NCBI GenBank assembly: GCA_024233215.1
Contig: JACKPW010000001.1
Location: 620,001-684,000 of the forward strand
Reading direction: 5' to 3'
From: Verrucomicrobiales bacterium
Lineage (GTDB): Bacteria > Verrucomicrobiota > Verrucomicrobiia > Limisphaerales > J093
Length of the DNA: 64,000 nt
Under the pieces are notes generated by a model. The model was not told the origin of the DNA and did no database searches. It worked only from the letters and a program-made list of their open reading frames with translations. The position numbers were made by a program, and so were the translations under genes. This document shows positions 40,698 to 49,392 of this stretch, in pieces (within the stretch, counting starts at the first letter, position 1; every line of letters starts with the position of its first letter).

Positions 40698-41663
40698 GTG
40701 CCCCTCCTCCCTTCCAGCTTCGACCGTGACCGGACCGCCGCCCGGCTGGCCGACCTCGCCCGCCAGGGAGTCTGGATCGGGACCTCTTCGTGGAAATACC
40801 CCGGTTGGCGCGGCCAGATCTACGACGATGCCCGCTACACCTGGAGGGGACGCTTCTCGCAGACCCGGTTCGACCGCACCTGTCTTGGGGAATACGCCTC
40901 GACGTTCAAGACCGTCTGCGTCGACGCCGCCTACTACAAGTTCCCGGACGTCCGCTATCTCGAGGGCTTGGTCTCAGAGGTACCGGCGGACTTCCGCTTT
41001 GCCTTCAAGGTCACCGACGAAATCACCATCAAGCGGTTCCCCAAGCTGCCCCGGTTCGGCGAGAAGGCCGGCACCGAGAATGCCGACTTCCTGAATGCCG
41101 ACCGCTTCGCCTCGGACTTTCTTGGACCCTGCACGGATTTCCGACAGAACATCGGCCTCTGCATCTTCGAGTTCTCCCGCTTCTTCCCGAGCGATTTTTC
41201 GCGGGGCCGGGACTTTGTGGCGGCGCTCGACACTTTCCTGGGCGCTCTCCCAGCCGGCTGGCCCTACGGCGTGGAGATCCGCAATCGCAACTTCCTCCAC
41301 CCGGAGTACTTCGCCACGCTGGCCCGTCATGGAGTGACCCATGTCTTCAACAACTGGGACGCCATGCCCGACATCGGCGACCAGCTCGACCTGCCCGGAA
41401 GCGTGTGCAATCCGCGCCTCGTGGCCGCCCGTTTCCTGTTGAAAAGCGGCCGGCGTTACCAGGACGCCGTGGACCGGTTCGGCCCCTACGACCGTGTGCA
41501 GGAGGAGAACCCGAGCGGACGCGCGGCGGGAGCGCGCTTGATCCGTGAAACCCTCGCCCAGTCGGGAACCCGGCAGGCGTTCGTCTATGTGAACAACCGC
41601 TTCGAGGGCAACGCCCCCGGCACCATCGCGGCCATGCTCGAAGCGGCGGAACTGCCCGCCTGA
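40698..41663 (+). CDS. DUF72 (YecE-like) TIM-barrel protein
   Basis: A 321-residue protein with a GTG start; no ATG lies near the N-terminus. DUF72 motifs are IGTSSWKYPGWRGQIYDD, the substrate-side CVDAAYYKFPDVRYLE, FRFAFKVTDEITIKRFP, GVEIRNRNFLHPEYF and AFVYVNNRFEGNAPGTI. The family has a TIM-barrel fold near AP-endonuclease-like proteins and no settled function. The start directly follows the interspersed repeat, so its promoter may lie inside it (inference). Confidence 0.88.
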   Translation: MPLLPSSFDRDRTAARLADLARQGVWIGTSSWKYPGWRGQIYDDARYTWRGRFSQTRFDRTCLGEYASTFKTVCVDAAYYKFPDVRYLEGLVSEVPADFRFAFKVTDEITIKRFPKLPRFGEKAGTENADFLNADRFASDFLGPCTDFRQNIGLCIFEFSRFFPSDFSRGRDFVAALDTFLGALPAGWPYGVEIRNRNFLHPEYFATLARHGVTHVFNNWDAMPDIGDQLDLPGSVCNPRLVAARFLLKSGRRYQDAVDRFGPYDRVQEENPSGRAAGARLIRETLAQSGTRQAFVYVNNRFEGNAPGTIAAMLEAAELPA

Positions 41664-42489
41664 ACCGCCCTCCCCGAAACGCAGGCTTCCTGGTCACTTC
41701 ACAGGTCGCCGCCAAAGCGGTGAAGGCTGACGCTTTTCACCGCACTCCAAAACCTCGCGGAGCGTCGTGGACTGCGGCGATCCCAATCGCCGCTTTCCCC
41801 CCCGGGCGTGCGGTTCCGAGGTTCGGACCTCAGCACGCGGGGCTGAGACTCCGGTTCCGCTAGCGCCAAAGCGGTGAAGGCTTGCCACCGCACTCCAAAA
41901 CTCGCGGAGCGTCAGGACTGCGGCGATCCCAATCGCCGCTTTCCCCAGGCGTGCGGTTCCGAGATTCGGACCTCAGCACGCGGGCCTGAGACTCCGGTTC
42001 CGCTACCGCCAAAGCGGTGAAGGCTTCGCTTTTCACCGCACTCCAAAACCTCGCGGAGCGTCGTGGACTGCGGCGATCCCAATCGCCGCTTTCCCCCCCG
42101 GGCGTGCGGTTCCGAGGTTCGGACCTCAGCACGCGGGCCTGAGACTCCGGTTCCGCTACCGCCAAAGCGGTGAAGGCTTCGCTTTTCACCGCACTCCAAA
42201 GTTAACAACTCGCGGAAACCGGCAGGGACCCAACTCCTTGGCCCGGAGGTTTCACGTCGTCTTTCGTTGCGCGTTCAGCCCGGATCGAGTGTGAAATACC
42301 CGGTTTGGCGGCGCATGGGCATTCCCCGGAGCGCAACCGACCTTGCAGCCTGGCAGTTCGGCAAATGCCAGTTCGCCGCGACGACACCACGACATGACGG
42401 GGGGGCAACCGCACAGGCGGTTTCCGCCTCGGGCTGACCTTGCGAGATTGGAATGAACGCACGCTCGATGGCGCTGTCCAATCGTTTCA
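41664..42489. other. Repeat-dominated intergenic region
   Basis: About 825 bp without a gene. The array at 41711-42203 fills most of it. The remaining 290 bp before the HPr gene show no convincing frame; overlapping frames in the array are by-products of the repeat. Confidence 0.65.
41711..42203. repeat. Tandem array of 3.3 copies of a 153-bp hairpin-rich unit
   Basis: Units start at GCCAAAGCGGTGAAGGCT: 41711, 41865, 42008 and a partial one at 42161. Copies are about 154, 143 and 153 bp, with small deletions in the second. Each complete unit has hairpin GCGGCGAT-CCCA-ATCGCCGC. The first, third and truncated copies also have GCGGTGAA...TTCACCGC; the second copy has lost part of it. A CTCAGC...GCTGAG pair follows. 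The 17-mer GTCGTGGACTGCGGCGA recurs at 49187-49203. Confidence 0.85.
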
Positions 42490-42801
42490 ATGAAGCACTC
42501 ACAAGTCTCAGTCCGGTGGAAGGAAGGGCTGCACCTCCGGCCCGCGACCCGGCTCGTGGAGCGCGCGAAGGCATTCCAATCCACCATTTGCCTGAAGGTC
42601 AACGAACGGCTGGCGGACGGCCGCAGCATCCTCGCCGTCCTGCTCCTCTGCGCCACGTTCGGGTCGGTGGTGGACCTGGAGGTCTCCGGGGAGGACGAGG
42701 ATCAGGCGCTGGCGGCAGTCACGGCGGTTTTCGAATCCGAGAACTCCGATGCCGCGGACGTCACTGATTTCTCCTGGGACACGGAAGACCCGCGGCTCTG
42801 A
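42490..42801 (+). CDS. ptsH: HPr-like phosphocarrier protein
   Basis: A 103-residue HPr-family protein. The phospho-His is exactly His15 in GLHLRPATRL, and the HPr-kinase site is Ser46 in GRSILAVLLL; both match Firmicute and Gram-negative numbering. The C-terminus runs some 15-18 residues beyond a standard HPr and is acidic (SENSDAADVTDFSWDTEDPR). No PTS enzyme, HprK or RapZ gene is adjacent. In bacteria with an incomplete PTS, HPr often serves regulation through Ser46 or nitrogen-PTS signalling, which is possible here. It is convergent with the next gene, 12 bp apart. Confidence 0.88.
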   Translation: MKHSQVSVRWKEGLHLRPATRLVERAKAFQSTICLKVNERLADGRSILAVLLLCATFGSVVDLEVSGEDEDQALAAVTAVFESENSDAADVTDFSWDTEDPRL

Positions 42802-42813
42802 TCCCGCCGGTGA

Positions 42814-44082
42814 TCAGGCCTTGCCACGACGGCTGTGGGCTTGGCGCGCCGCGAGTTCCCTTCGACGTCCCACCCGGTGGAAAACGAGCAACAGCACCAG
42901 CATGGCAGCCAACAGCAGTGCCAGAGCGCTGAGCACCAGGATCAACAGGATCCGCCCACCGGCACCCCGGGCCGGCGGGGAAGCCGCTGGGACTCCCGGC
43001 GGCTCGGATGATGCGACGACACCCGGCCGGTCTGGGGAGTTTTCGGCGACCAACGCCGGCTTCGTCGGAGGGACGCTCGGGGCCTCTGCCCCCTGCATTC
43101 GCGTGGCGTAACTCGCTCCCACCTCCCCCCGGCTGTAGCGACTGATGATCCGCAGCGCCTCCGCCCGAATCATCGGACTGGCGGGATCGAACCCGAGGCT
43201 CTTCGCAGCGGTCGCGTGCAGTTCATCGGTCCACCGCAGCAGCAACGGCGTCCCCCGGGTCCACGCCAGGTCCATGCCGCATTCGCAATCCGCACCAATC
43301 ACCGAAAACAAGCGAGCGAGATTCCCCCGGGAGATCTGGGGGCCTTCCATCAGCGGCCCGATCCAGCGCGCCCGGCCATAGAACACGGCCGCGCGGGGCA
43401 ATTCCTGGTCCTCGGTCGACAGCCCCAGGCTCCAGAGCGCAACGCGTTCCGCCGACCGCCGGTCGCCGGACAACACCACCCGCTCGGGCGGCGCCACGAC
43501 CGTCTTGGGCAGGTCGGGCATTCCCTGCCGGATGTCCGCAATCGCGGCCTCGATCTCCGCCCTGGCCTTGTCATTCTCAACTTCGTCACTGCCTTCCATC
43601 AGCAGGATCGCCCCGAAAGAACGCGCACAGACGGCCGCCAACTCGGAGGTCAAAGCCGATTTCAGCAACCCCTCGGTCCCAGGTGAATCCTCCTTCCCAC
43701 CGGACTCCCCGGTCAACGAACTCAGCCCCGCCCCAAACCCATCAGGCGACAGCACATACCAGCCCGGTCCCTCCCGGTCCACCAACGGAGCCAACACCTC
43801 CGGATGGGCGGTCCCGGCGAGGTCATCGAGGGAAACGACTTCCCCTGCCAGATTCGTATCGACCCACTGCTCCTCAAGCCGGGACTGAGAACGGGCGATT
43901 TCGCCCGGTTCCATCGCGTCGGAAGTGACATGGACGAGCTGGTAATCCTCGGAGTCGACCTCGATGAACCCGAGATCGCGCACGTTGTAGCGGCAGGCCA
44001 GCGCGGTTGGGAGAGCGATCAGCCCTCCCCCCAGGGCGAACAGTTGGACCAGTCGGAGACTCAACGCCAGGTTGCGATGCAT
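42814..44082 (-). CDS. Exported or membrane-anchored protein of unknown function
   Basis: A 422-residue protein starting at MHRNLALSLRLVQ. It has an N-terminal signal segment (LFALGGGLIALPTALA) followed at once by CRYNVRDLGFIEVDS. The body is mixed alpha/beta without a motif I recognise. A Pro/Ala linker precedes a C-terminal transmembrane segment (ILLILVLSALALLLAAMLVLL) and a short basic tail. It would thus be a periplasmic domain anchored by its C-terminus. It begins 14 nt after the PQQ/methyltransferase-like gene and is probably its operon partner. A GTG upstream would overlap that gene. Confidence 0.62.
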   Translation of the reverse strand: MHRNLALSLRLVQLFALGGGLIALPTALACRYNVRDLGFIEVDSEDYQLVHVTSDAMEPGEIARSQSRLEEQWVDTNLAGEVVSLDDLAGTAHPEVLAPLVDREGPGWYVLSPDGFGAGLSSLTGESGGKEDSPGTEGLLKSALTSELAAVCARSFGAILLMEGSDEVENDKARAEIEAAIADIRQGMPDLPKTVVAPPERVVLSGDRRSAERVALWSLGLSTEDQELPRAAVFYGRARWIGPLMEGPQISRGNLARLFSVIGADCECGMDLAWTRGTPLLLRWTDELHATAAKSLGFDPASPMIRAEALRIISRYSRGEVGASYATRMQGAEAPSVPPTKPALVAENSPDRPGVVASSEPPGVPAASPPARGAGGRILLILVLSALALLLAAMLVLLLVFHRVGRRRELAARQAHSRRGKA

Positions 44083-44096
44083 CGATGCGAGTGGGT

Positions 44097-47000
44097 TCAC
44101 TGTCCCGCCAGAGCGACGGCTCCAACGAATCCGCACACCTCGCCGTTCTCCAGGCTGACGACCACTTCCCCCTCACGGGCGAGTGCCAGGCCCCAGGGAA
44201 CGGACCAGTCAGGCAACGAATCCCGCCAGAGTTCCCGTCCGTCTTCAAGCGCCACCGCCACCAGCGCATCCGGCAGCGCCAGCACTGCGGCGTTGCGTCC
44301 CACGGCAATCGCCCGGCTTTCCGGCACTCGGACCTGCCACAGCGGCCTGGCGTTGGCCACCTGGGTCTTGCCCCAGGCCTGATGCAGTCGGGGCGCCCGG
44401 TCGGCCTCGATCCGGTCATAGCAGAGGAGGTCCTGGTTGTTCACCCAAAGCAGGTCGCGGTCCGGGAGCGGCGTCACAAGCGTATGCCGCAAGACCAAAT
44501 CGTCCATCACCGGATAACGCGGGTGGGCGTACTCGGGCTTGTCGCTGACAAAGATGTTGCCTTCGATGAGGTAAAGCTCGCTCCCGCGCGGAGAGATGCT
44601 CGCAGGCACGTTGTTGTTCACGGTCTGTCGCAGCAGGTCGGGATCGTTGAGACATCGCCCGCTGTTCGCGTCATACACCGCCGGGGAAACCGCGTTGCCG
44701 CCCGCCAGATGCAGACGATCCCCCACCATCAGGAGATGGCCTTGCACACTGACCCCACTGCGGGCCTCGGGGTCCAGGTGACCGGACATCCCGTTGTGCC
44801 ATTTCAAGGCCCCGGTCTCAGCGTCCAGGGCGACCACGTGGGTGCCGTCGTAATTCACGATGCCGGCGGCGGCGTAGGCCACGCCGTCCTCGACCAGCAC
44901 CCCGCTGCCCACCGGCCAGGTGGACCTGAGGCTGCCATAGACGGGAATCACGCGTTCCGCCGGTGCCACCCGGAACCGCCAAAGCTCCCGACCCGTCTTC
45001 GCCTCCAGGCAATACACGGAGCCGTCGCCCGACCCGACATACGCCCTGCCCCCGGCAAGGGTGGGCGGGTAGTTCACGGCACCTCCCGTCAGCACGCGCC
45101 AGGCGAGCTTCCCCGAGCGCACATCCAGGGCTTGCACACTGCCATCGGACCCGCCGACGAACGCCAGTCCGCCCGCTGTCGTGGGCGCCGTCGGACGAAT
45201 CCCTTCACCCAACTGGAGCCGCCACCGCCACGCCGCCTTCGCCGGGACCATGACTTCGGTGCTCGAACTGGCCCGCGAATTGCCCCGATAGACGGGCCAG
45301 TCCCCCGAATCCGCGGCCAACGGGGTCTTCACGGCAGCATCGGCGGCCCGCGTCAGACGGCCGGTTTCGGTAAAGGGCGGGTTGAAGTCGAAGTCCCCGG
45401 CGGGTCCCAGGGCCGTGATGCCGTAGAGGCTGAGGTTGCAGTCACAGACGGAAGGCCACCAATAGAGCAGTCCGTTCGCAATGGTCACCCCGTCCTGGCA
45501 CTGGGCCCGCATCGGCGAGACCAGCCCGGCCCGATTGCTGCCGGTATCCAGGCGCACCGACCCCCCGCTGGCGCGGAAGAAGATCGCATCCTCGCAACCG
45601 GTCGGACGCGTGCAGGCGCGACGCCCCAGTTTGAGTTCCGCCAGCACCTCTCCGGTGAGCGGATCGAAGATGCGACTGACGTCGGAATCGATCTGTCCGC
45701 TGAGTCCGTACACGGCATCCGGCCGCACGATGAGTTGGTAGTTGCTCGAGGGATGATCCCAGAGCAAATCGCCGTTCGTGGCATCCACGGCAATGAGCCG
45801 GCCGATCGACGGGCCGGCGAAGTAGATGGCGCGGTCGGTGCAGCGCGCATACGCCGTGGTGCGCCAGTTCGTCCGCCAGTCCTGGCGGTCCAGGTATTTG
45901 CCAAAAGCCGCGAACAGCCCGGAGTCGTTGTCCGGCGTGCGGCGCCAGAGTTCCCGTCCGGTTTCGAGATCCAGCGAGAACAGGTATTCGCCGAAGCGGA
46001 ATCCGTAGAGGCGCCCGTCACTCATGCAGAGGGACCGGCTGTCGATGGGGTGTTCCTCGCGATGGGACCAGAGCACGCGCTTGGTGGTGGTGGCGATGGC
46101 AACCAGCGTGCGTCCATAACCCCACGTGTGCTCGGGTTGATTGAACCCCGGAGACAGAGGATTCCACGGCCAGCCGTGTTTGTCCCACCCCAGCGTGATG
46201 GTCGGATCCCGTTGCTCCTGCTCGCCTACCAGGGCGTAAAGCACGCCGTGGTCCAAGGCCATCCACTTCCAGAAAGTGCCGTCCACCAGATCCTCCGGCA
46301 GACGAACCTCATCGAGCAATTCGCCGGTCGCCGCGGCGTAGACCTTGCAGGAGCGGTCATCGCCGAAGTAGAGCCGGTCCGCCGTCGCAATCAGTGTGTT
46401 CCGATGCACCATGAGCGCCGGTGGAATGGCCCGTTTCCACAACAGGGCGCCGTTGTACCCGTTGAAGGCGGCCAGCGTGTTCAACAGCGGTTCCTCCCGC
46501 TTCTTGAACGCGATATGGCCGAACGCCTTGAACACCCGGCCATGCGCCGCCACCGCCACCTGCGGCAACGGCGCATACCGCGGGTCCGCCAGGAACTGCG
46601 TCAGGTAGGGCGCCCGGATCAGCTGGTCATGCGAAAGCGGGTTGTTGTCCGGCCCGTGATAGGGATGGCTCCAGTCATCCGTCCCGACCGGAAACGGCTT
46701 CACCCGGGGGGCCCCGTCAGCAAGCCAGGCGCGTCCGCCCGGGCGCAACACCCGCATCGCTTCCGCCGCGGATACCCGGGTTTCCCCGCACACCACCAGG
46801 GCGTCGGCAAGGTTCGCGCCCAAGGACAACCGGTCGGCCTCCCCCTCCCCCACGAACGCACGGGTCCCCAACAACCCCGCGCCCCGCAATGCCTCCCGTG
46901 CCTCCTGCACGGCATGCTCATCGGAGAACTGCGTGTAGACCTGGTAAGCGGTGTCCCGACACAACCCCGTCGCGGCGGCCACCGCCTCGTCCCCCAGCAG

Positions 47001-47150
47001 GACCACCAGTCCCCGGGGGACTTCGGTGGCGGATAACAACTGCTCGCGCAACTGGCTGGAGGCACGAAGTTCCACGGCACCCACCAGGGTGGCGGCGACC
47101 AGGAGCGCGGTGGGAAGGCGGGTCGGATTCTCGCGTTGAATGGTTGTCAT
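44097..47150 (-). CDS. Exported fusion of a methyltransferase-like fold and PQQ-type propeller
   Basis: A 1017-residue protein from the ATG at 47150, with signal peptide TALLVAATLVGAVELRA. Residues 30-140 read like a degenerate class I methyltransferase: GLVVLLGDEAVAAATGL in place of the glycine-rich loop, AYQVYTQFSDEHAVQEAREA, ADALVVCGE and the hallmark AMRVLRPGGRAWLADG. A long propeller follows with AFNGYNGALLWKR, SLDLETGRELWRR, AVDATNGDLLWDHP, ALDVRSGKLAWRVL, CLEAKTGRELWRF and ALDAETGALKWH. SAM is absent outside the cytoplasm, so the first domain is probably not an active methyltransferase. Its role is unknown. It heads a two-gene operon with the anchored protein. Confidence 0.72.
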   Translation of the reverse strand: MTTIQRENPTRLPTALLVAATLVGAVELRASSQLREQLLSATEVPRGLVVLLGDEAVAAATGLCRDTAYQVYTQFSDEHAVQEAREALRGAGLLGTRAFVGEGEADRLSLGANLADALVVCGETRVSAAEAMRVLRPGGRAWLADGAPRVKPFPVGTDDWSHPYHGPDNNPLSHDQLIRAPYLTQFLADPRYAPLPQVAVAAHGRVFKAFGHIAFKKREEPLLNTLAAFNGYNGALLWKRAIPPALMVHRNTLIATADRLYFGDDRSCKVYAAATGELLDEVRLPEDLVDGTFWKWMALDHGVLYALVGEQEQRDPTITLGWDKHGWPWNPLSPGFNQPEHTWGYGRTLVAIATTTKRVLWSHREEHPIDSRSLCMSDGRLYGFRFGEYLFSLDLETGRELWRRTPDNDSGLFAAFGKYLDRQDWRTNWRTTAYARCTDRAIYFAGPSIGRLIAVDATNGDLLWDHPSSNYQLIVRPDAVYGLSGQIDSDVSRIFDPLTGEVLAELKLGRRACTRPTGCEDAIFFRASGGSVRLDTGSNRAGLVSPMRAQCQDGVTIANGLLYWWPSVCDCNLSLYGITALGPAGDFDFNPPFTETGRLTRAADAAVKTPLAADSGDWPVYRGNSRASSSTEVMVPAKAAWRWRLQLGEGIRPTAPTTAGGLAFVGGSDGSVQALDVRSGKLAWRVLTGGAVNYPPTLAGGRAYVGSGDGSVYCLEAKTGRELWRFRVAPAERVIPVYGSLRSTWPVGSGVLVEDGVAYAAAGIVNYDGTHVVALDAETGALKWHNGMSGHLDPEARSGVSVQGHLLMVGDRLHLAGGNAVSPAVYDANSGRCLNDPDLLRQTVNNNVPASISPRGSELYLIEGNIFVSDKPEYAHPRYPVMDDLVLRHTLVTPLPDRDLLWVNNQDLLCYDRIEADRAPRLHQAWGKTQVANARPLWQVRVPESRAIAVGRNAAVLALPDALVAVALEDGRELWRDSLPDWSVPWGLALAREGEVVVSLENGEVCGFVGAVALAGQ

Positions 47151-47420
47151 GGCGTTTGCTGGCGATGGTGACGCCGGGTCAGCGGTTTCTGCCTGGATCG
47201 TGCGCGGGGCTTCCGTTCCGGGCAAGCTGGGAATTGCACCGGATTCGTGCCCGGCAGTTCGCAATGTGGCGATCGGGGCAGGGATGGCGGGATTGGTGCC
47301 GCCCCGCCCTCCGGGCCGGACGGGCGGATCTCCCGCATCCGGCTCTCCGGTGCCGCAGTGAGGATCACTGCAGACTGGTCGCCACTCCTTGCCGCCACCG
47401 GTCTACTCTCGGACTCGGCG

Positions 47421-47434
47421 GTCCGCGCTCCCGG
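47421..47434. repeat. Fragment of the GCGCGGACA/TGTCCGCGC repeat
   Basis: GTCCGCGCTCCCGG is identical to 34699-34712, the right half of the palindrome there. The left half is degraded (GGACTCGGC). Confidence 0.4.
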
Positions 47435-47481
47435 CTGAGATCCGGATCGAGGTGTCCGGCGCGATCAGGGAAACCGGTTGA

Positions 47482-47510
47482 TTGACATGCGGGAGGCTGC
47501 CTGACAGTTT
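47482..47510 (+). promoter_or_regulatory. panD promoter
   Basis: A perfect TTGACA (47482-47487), 17-nt spacer and CAGTTT (47505-47510), about 41 nt before the panD ATG. A leader with GGGA near the start is possible, unlike the leaderless genes. Confidence 0.42.
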
Positions 47511-47551
47511 TTCGGGTTTCCGGCCACAGACCGGAATCGGGACTCCTGACG

Positions 47552-47914
47552 ATGCATTTGCACCTGCTGAAAGCGAAGATTCACCGCGCCCGCGTCACGA
47601 CCGCCAACCTCAATTACGAGGGCAGCCTGACCATCCCGCGCGACCTGATGGACAAGGTGGGCCTGGTGGCCTACGAACGCGTGCTGTGCGGCAACATGGC
47701 GAACGGCGAGCGCTGGGAGACCTACGCCATTCCCGGCGAGGCCGGCTCAGGACAGATCGTGCTCAATGGAGCCGTCGCACGACTCGGGACGCCCGGCGAC
47801 GTGCTCACCATCATGGCTTTCGCTGGGGTGGACGCCGACGAGGCCGCTGCGTGGAGTCCCAAGGTGGTGGTGCTCGACAAGGACAATCAGATCGAGGTCG
47901 AGCGGGGAACGTGA
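47552..47914 (+). CDS. panD: Aspartate 1-decarboxylase
   Basis: A 120-residue pyruvoyl enzyme making beta-alanine from L-aspartate for pantothenate and CoA. The self-cleavage site is Gly24-Ser25 in NYEGSLTIPRDLMDKV; cleavage turns Ser25 into the pyruvoyl group. Other conserved stretches are LLKAKIHRARVTTANL, NGERWETYAI, GQIVLNGAVARL and GDVLTIMAFAG. Length is normal. A PanM/PanZ activator is not visible. lpxD follows after 79 nt. Confidence 0.95.
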   Translation: MHLHLLKAKIHRARVTTANLNYEGSLTIPRDLMDKVGLVAYERVLCGNMANGERWETYAIPGEAGSGQIVLNGAVARLGTPGDVLTIMAFAGVDADEAAAWSPKVVVLDKDNQIEVERGT

Positions 47915-47993
47915 GCCGCCCCGTGGCACTGCTCCCCTGCTCCTGCCTGCTGGCCATCCAACCTCCAAATCGCTTTGCTCAAGGCGCTCCGCC

Positions 47994-49028
47994 ATGTCCG
48001 TTAAAGCCTCTGAACTTGCCAGGATTCTGAGCGGCACCCTTGACGGTGAGGACGTCGCACTCACCGGCTTCGCCCCGGCGGATTCCGCCCAGGCCGGTCA
48101 CGTCACCTTTGCCGAGAACGAGGCGTACCTCTCCCGGGCGTCGGGCAGTGCCGCGAGCGCCGTCATCGTTCCGGAACCCGCCGCGTGTCCCGGCAAGACG
48201 CTGATCCGCGTGACCAATCCCCGGGTCGCCTTTGCCCTCGCGCTCGAGGTCTTCTTCCCGGAGGCGAAACCCGCCCCCGGAATCCACCCCTCCGCCGTGG
48301 TCGCGGCTACGGCGCAAGTCGATCCCTCCGCGCACATCGGGCCGCACTGCGTCGTGGGTGAGCGGGTGACCCTCGGCGCCGGCGTGGTGCTGCTCGCCGG
48401 CAACACCATCGGGGACGACTGCGTCATCGGCCGGGACTCGCGGCTGTTCGCGAATGCGACCCTTTACCCGCGGACCACTCTGGGTGAGCGCGTGCGCGTG
48501 CATGCCGGGGCGGTGTTGGGCTCGGACGGTTACGGGTATGTCTTCGATCACGGCGCCCATCGCAAGGTCCCGCAGGTCGGGACGGTCGTGGTGGGCAACG
48601 ACGTCGAGATCGGGGCGAACGTCACCATCGATCGCGGCGCGCTCGGACCGACCGTCATCGGCGACGGGACCAAGATCGATAATCTCGTGCAGTTGGGCCA
48701 CAATGTGGTGCTCGGCAAGCACTGCCTGCTCGTTTCCCAAGTCGGAATCGCCGGGAGCACCCGGGTCGGCGACTACACCACCATGGCCGGGCAGGTGGGG
48801 GTGGCGGGCCACCTCAACATCGGCAGCCAGGTGACCCTGGCCGCCAAGTCCGGCCTCATGCACAACATCCCGGATGGCGAGAAGTGGATGGGGATCCCGG
48901 CCGCCCCCATATCGGAGACAAAGCGCCGCCTGATCGCCATTCAACGTCTGCCGGAACTGGTCCGCCGGTTGAAGGAGTTGGAGCGGGAGGTGGAGCAACT
49001 TAAGGCGGCAAACGTCTCCCAAGGGTGA
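47994..49028 (+). CDS. lpxD: UDP-3-O-acylglucosamine N-acyltransferase
   Basis: A 344-residue left-handed beta-helix acyltransferase that adds the N-linked acyl chain in lipid A synthesis. The N-terminal uridine-binding domain has ADSAQAGHVTFAENEAYL. Hexapeptide repeats run from about residue 100 to 300. The catalytic His is in IDNLVQLGHNVVLG. The C-terminal helix ELVRRLKELEREVEQLK closes the trimer. Presence of lpxD indicates a lipid A-type outer membrane. The ATG at 47994 is chosen; an in-frame extension upstream overlaps panD. Confidence 0.95.
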   Translation: MSVKASELARILSGTLDGEDVALTGFAPADSAQAGHVTFAENEAYLSRASGSAASAVIVPEPAACPGKTLIRVTNPRVAFALALEVFFPEAKPAPGIHPSAVVAATAQVDPSAHIGPHCVVGERVTLGAGVVLLAGNTIGDDCVIGRDSRLFANATLYPRTTLGERVRVHAGAVLGSDGYGYVFDHGAHRKVPQVGTVVVGNDVEIGANVTIDRGALGPTVIGDGTKIDNLVQLGHNVVLGKHCLLVSQVGIAGSTRVGDYTTMAGQVGVAGHLNIGSQVTLAAKSGLMHNIPDGEKWMGIPAAPISETKRRLIAIQRLPELVRRLKELEREVEQLKAANVSQG

Positions 49029-49392
49029 TGAATCGGCCACCAGGCGCGGACGCCTGGATGTGCCGCACCAGCCGTGTGCTCTGTCCGCGCTTCGGCGCCA
49101 AAGCGGCGATTGAGATCGCGCGCACTACTCCACGACGCTTCGCGAGATCCGCCGACCTCCAGCCCTGGACGCCCGATCTCCGCCAGGTCGTGGACTGCGG
49201 CGAGAAGCCCAAGCCTTCGCCGCCTTCCACTGGCACATTCGTTACCCCCTGTCACAACTGCGGTGGGGCTGCCCTTCATCGCCCTGCCGTCAACGGCCGC
49301 CATGGTGGGGATGACCATTTGATCGATGTTGGGGCTGCGGACGGCCTTGTAGGTCAGCAGGCGGCGTGAGGTCGAGGTCTTCCTGCCCGCGG
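49029..49392. other. Intergenic region of degraded repeat sequence
   Basis: 364 bp without a supportable gene. It begins with hairpin CCAGGCG-CGGA-CGCCTGG (49040-49057), a possible lpxD terminator lacking a T-run. A repeat mosaic follows. Confidence 0.55.
49044..49240. repeat. Mosaic of two interspersed repeat families
   Basis: GCGCGGAC (49044-49051) and GTCCGCGC (49083-49090) form an inverted pair related to 34685-34706. At 49187-49203, GTCGTGGACTGCGGCGA matches the 153-bp tandem unit exactly, followed by a variant hairpin arm (TTCGCCGCC). GCCAAAGCGG, the first ten bases of that unit, also occurs here at about 49098. Confidence 0.5.

Larger units (their letters stand above)
47151..47551. 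other. Intergenic region between divergent genes
   Basis: About 400 bp. It contains the GTCCGCGCTCCCGG repeat fragment (47421-47434) and the panD promoter. I see no supportable gene or RNA. Confidence 0.55.

Noticed and set aside
41711..42203. Possible CRISPR array
   Set aside because: The repeated unit is about 153 bp, contiguous, without unique spacers of constant length, and no cas genes are in the window.
41694..42208. Minus-strand frames of about 100 codons within the tandem repeats
   Set aside because: Their apparent protein repeats simply reflect the 153-bp DNA repeat. There is no start context, and stem-loops explain the conservation better.
44007..47036. A 1009-codon plus-strand frame
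   Set aside because: It mirrors the PQQ-propeller gene. Blade motifs and a signal peptide are only on the minus strand.
47766..47993. N-terminal extension of lpxD into panD
   Set aside because: The extension overlaps panD by about 150 bp, lacks LpxD similarity and is not needed for the standard length.
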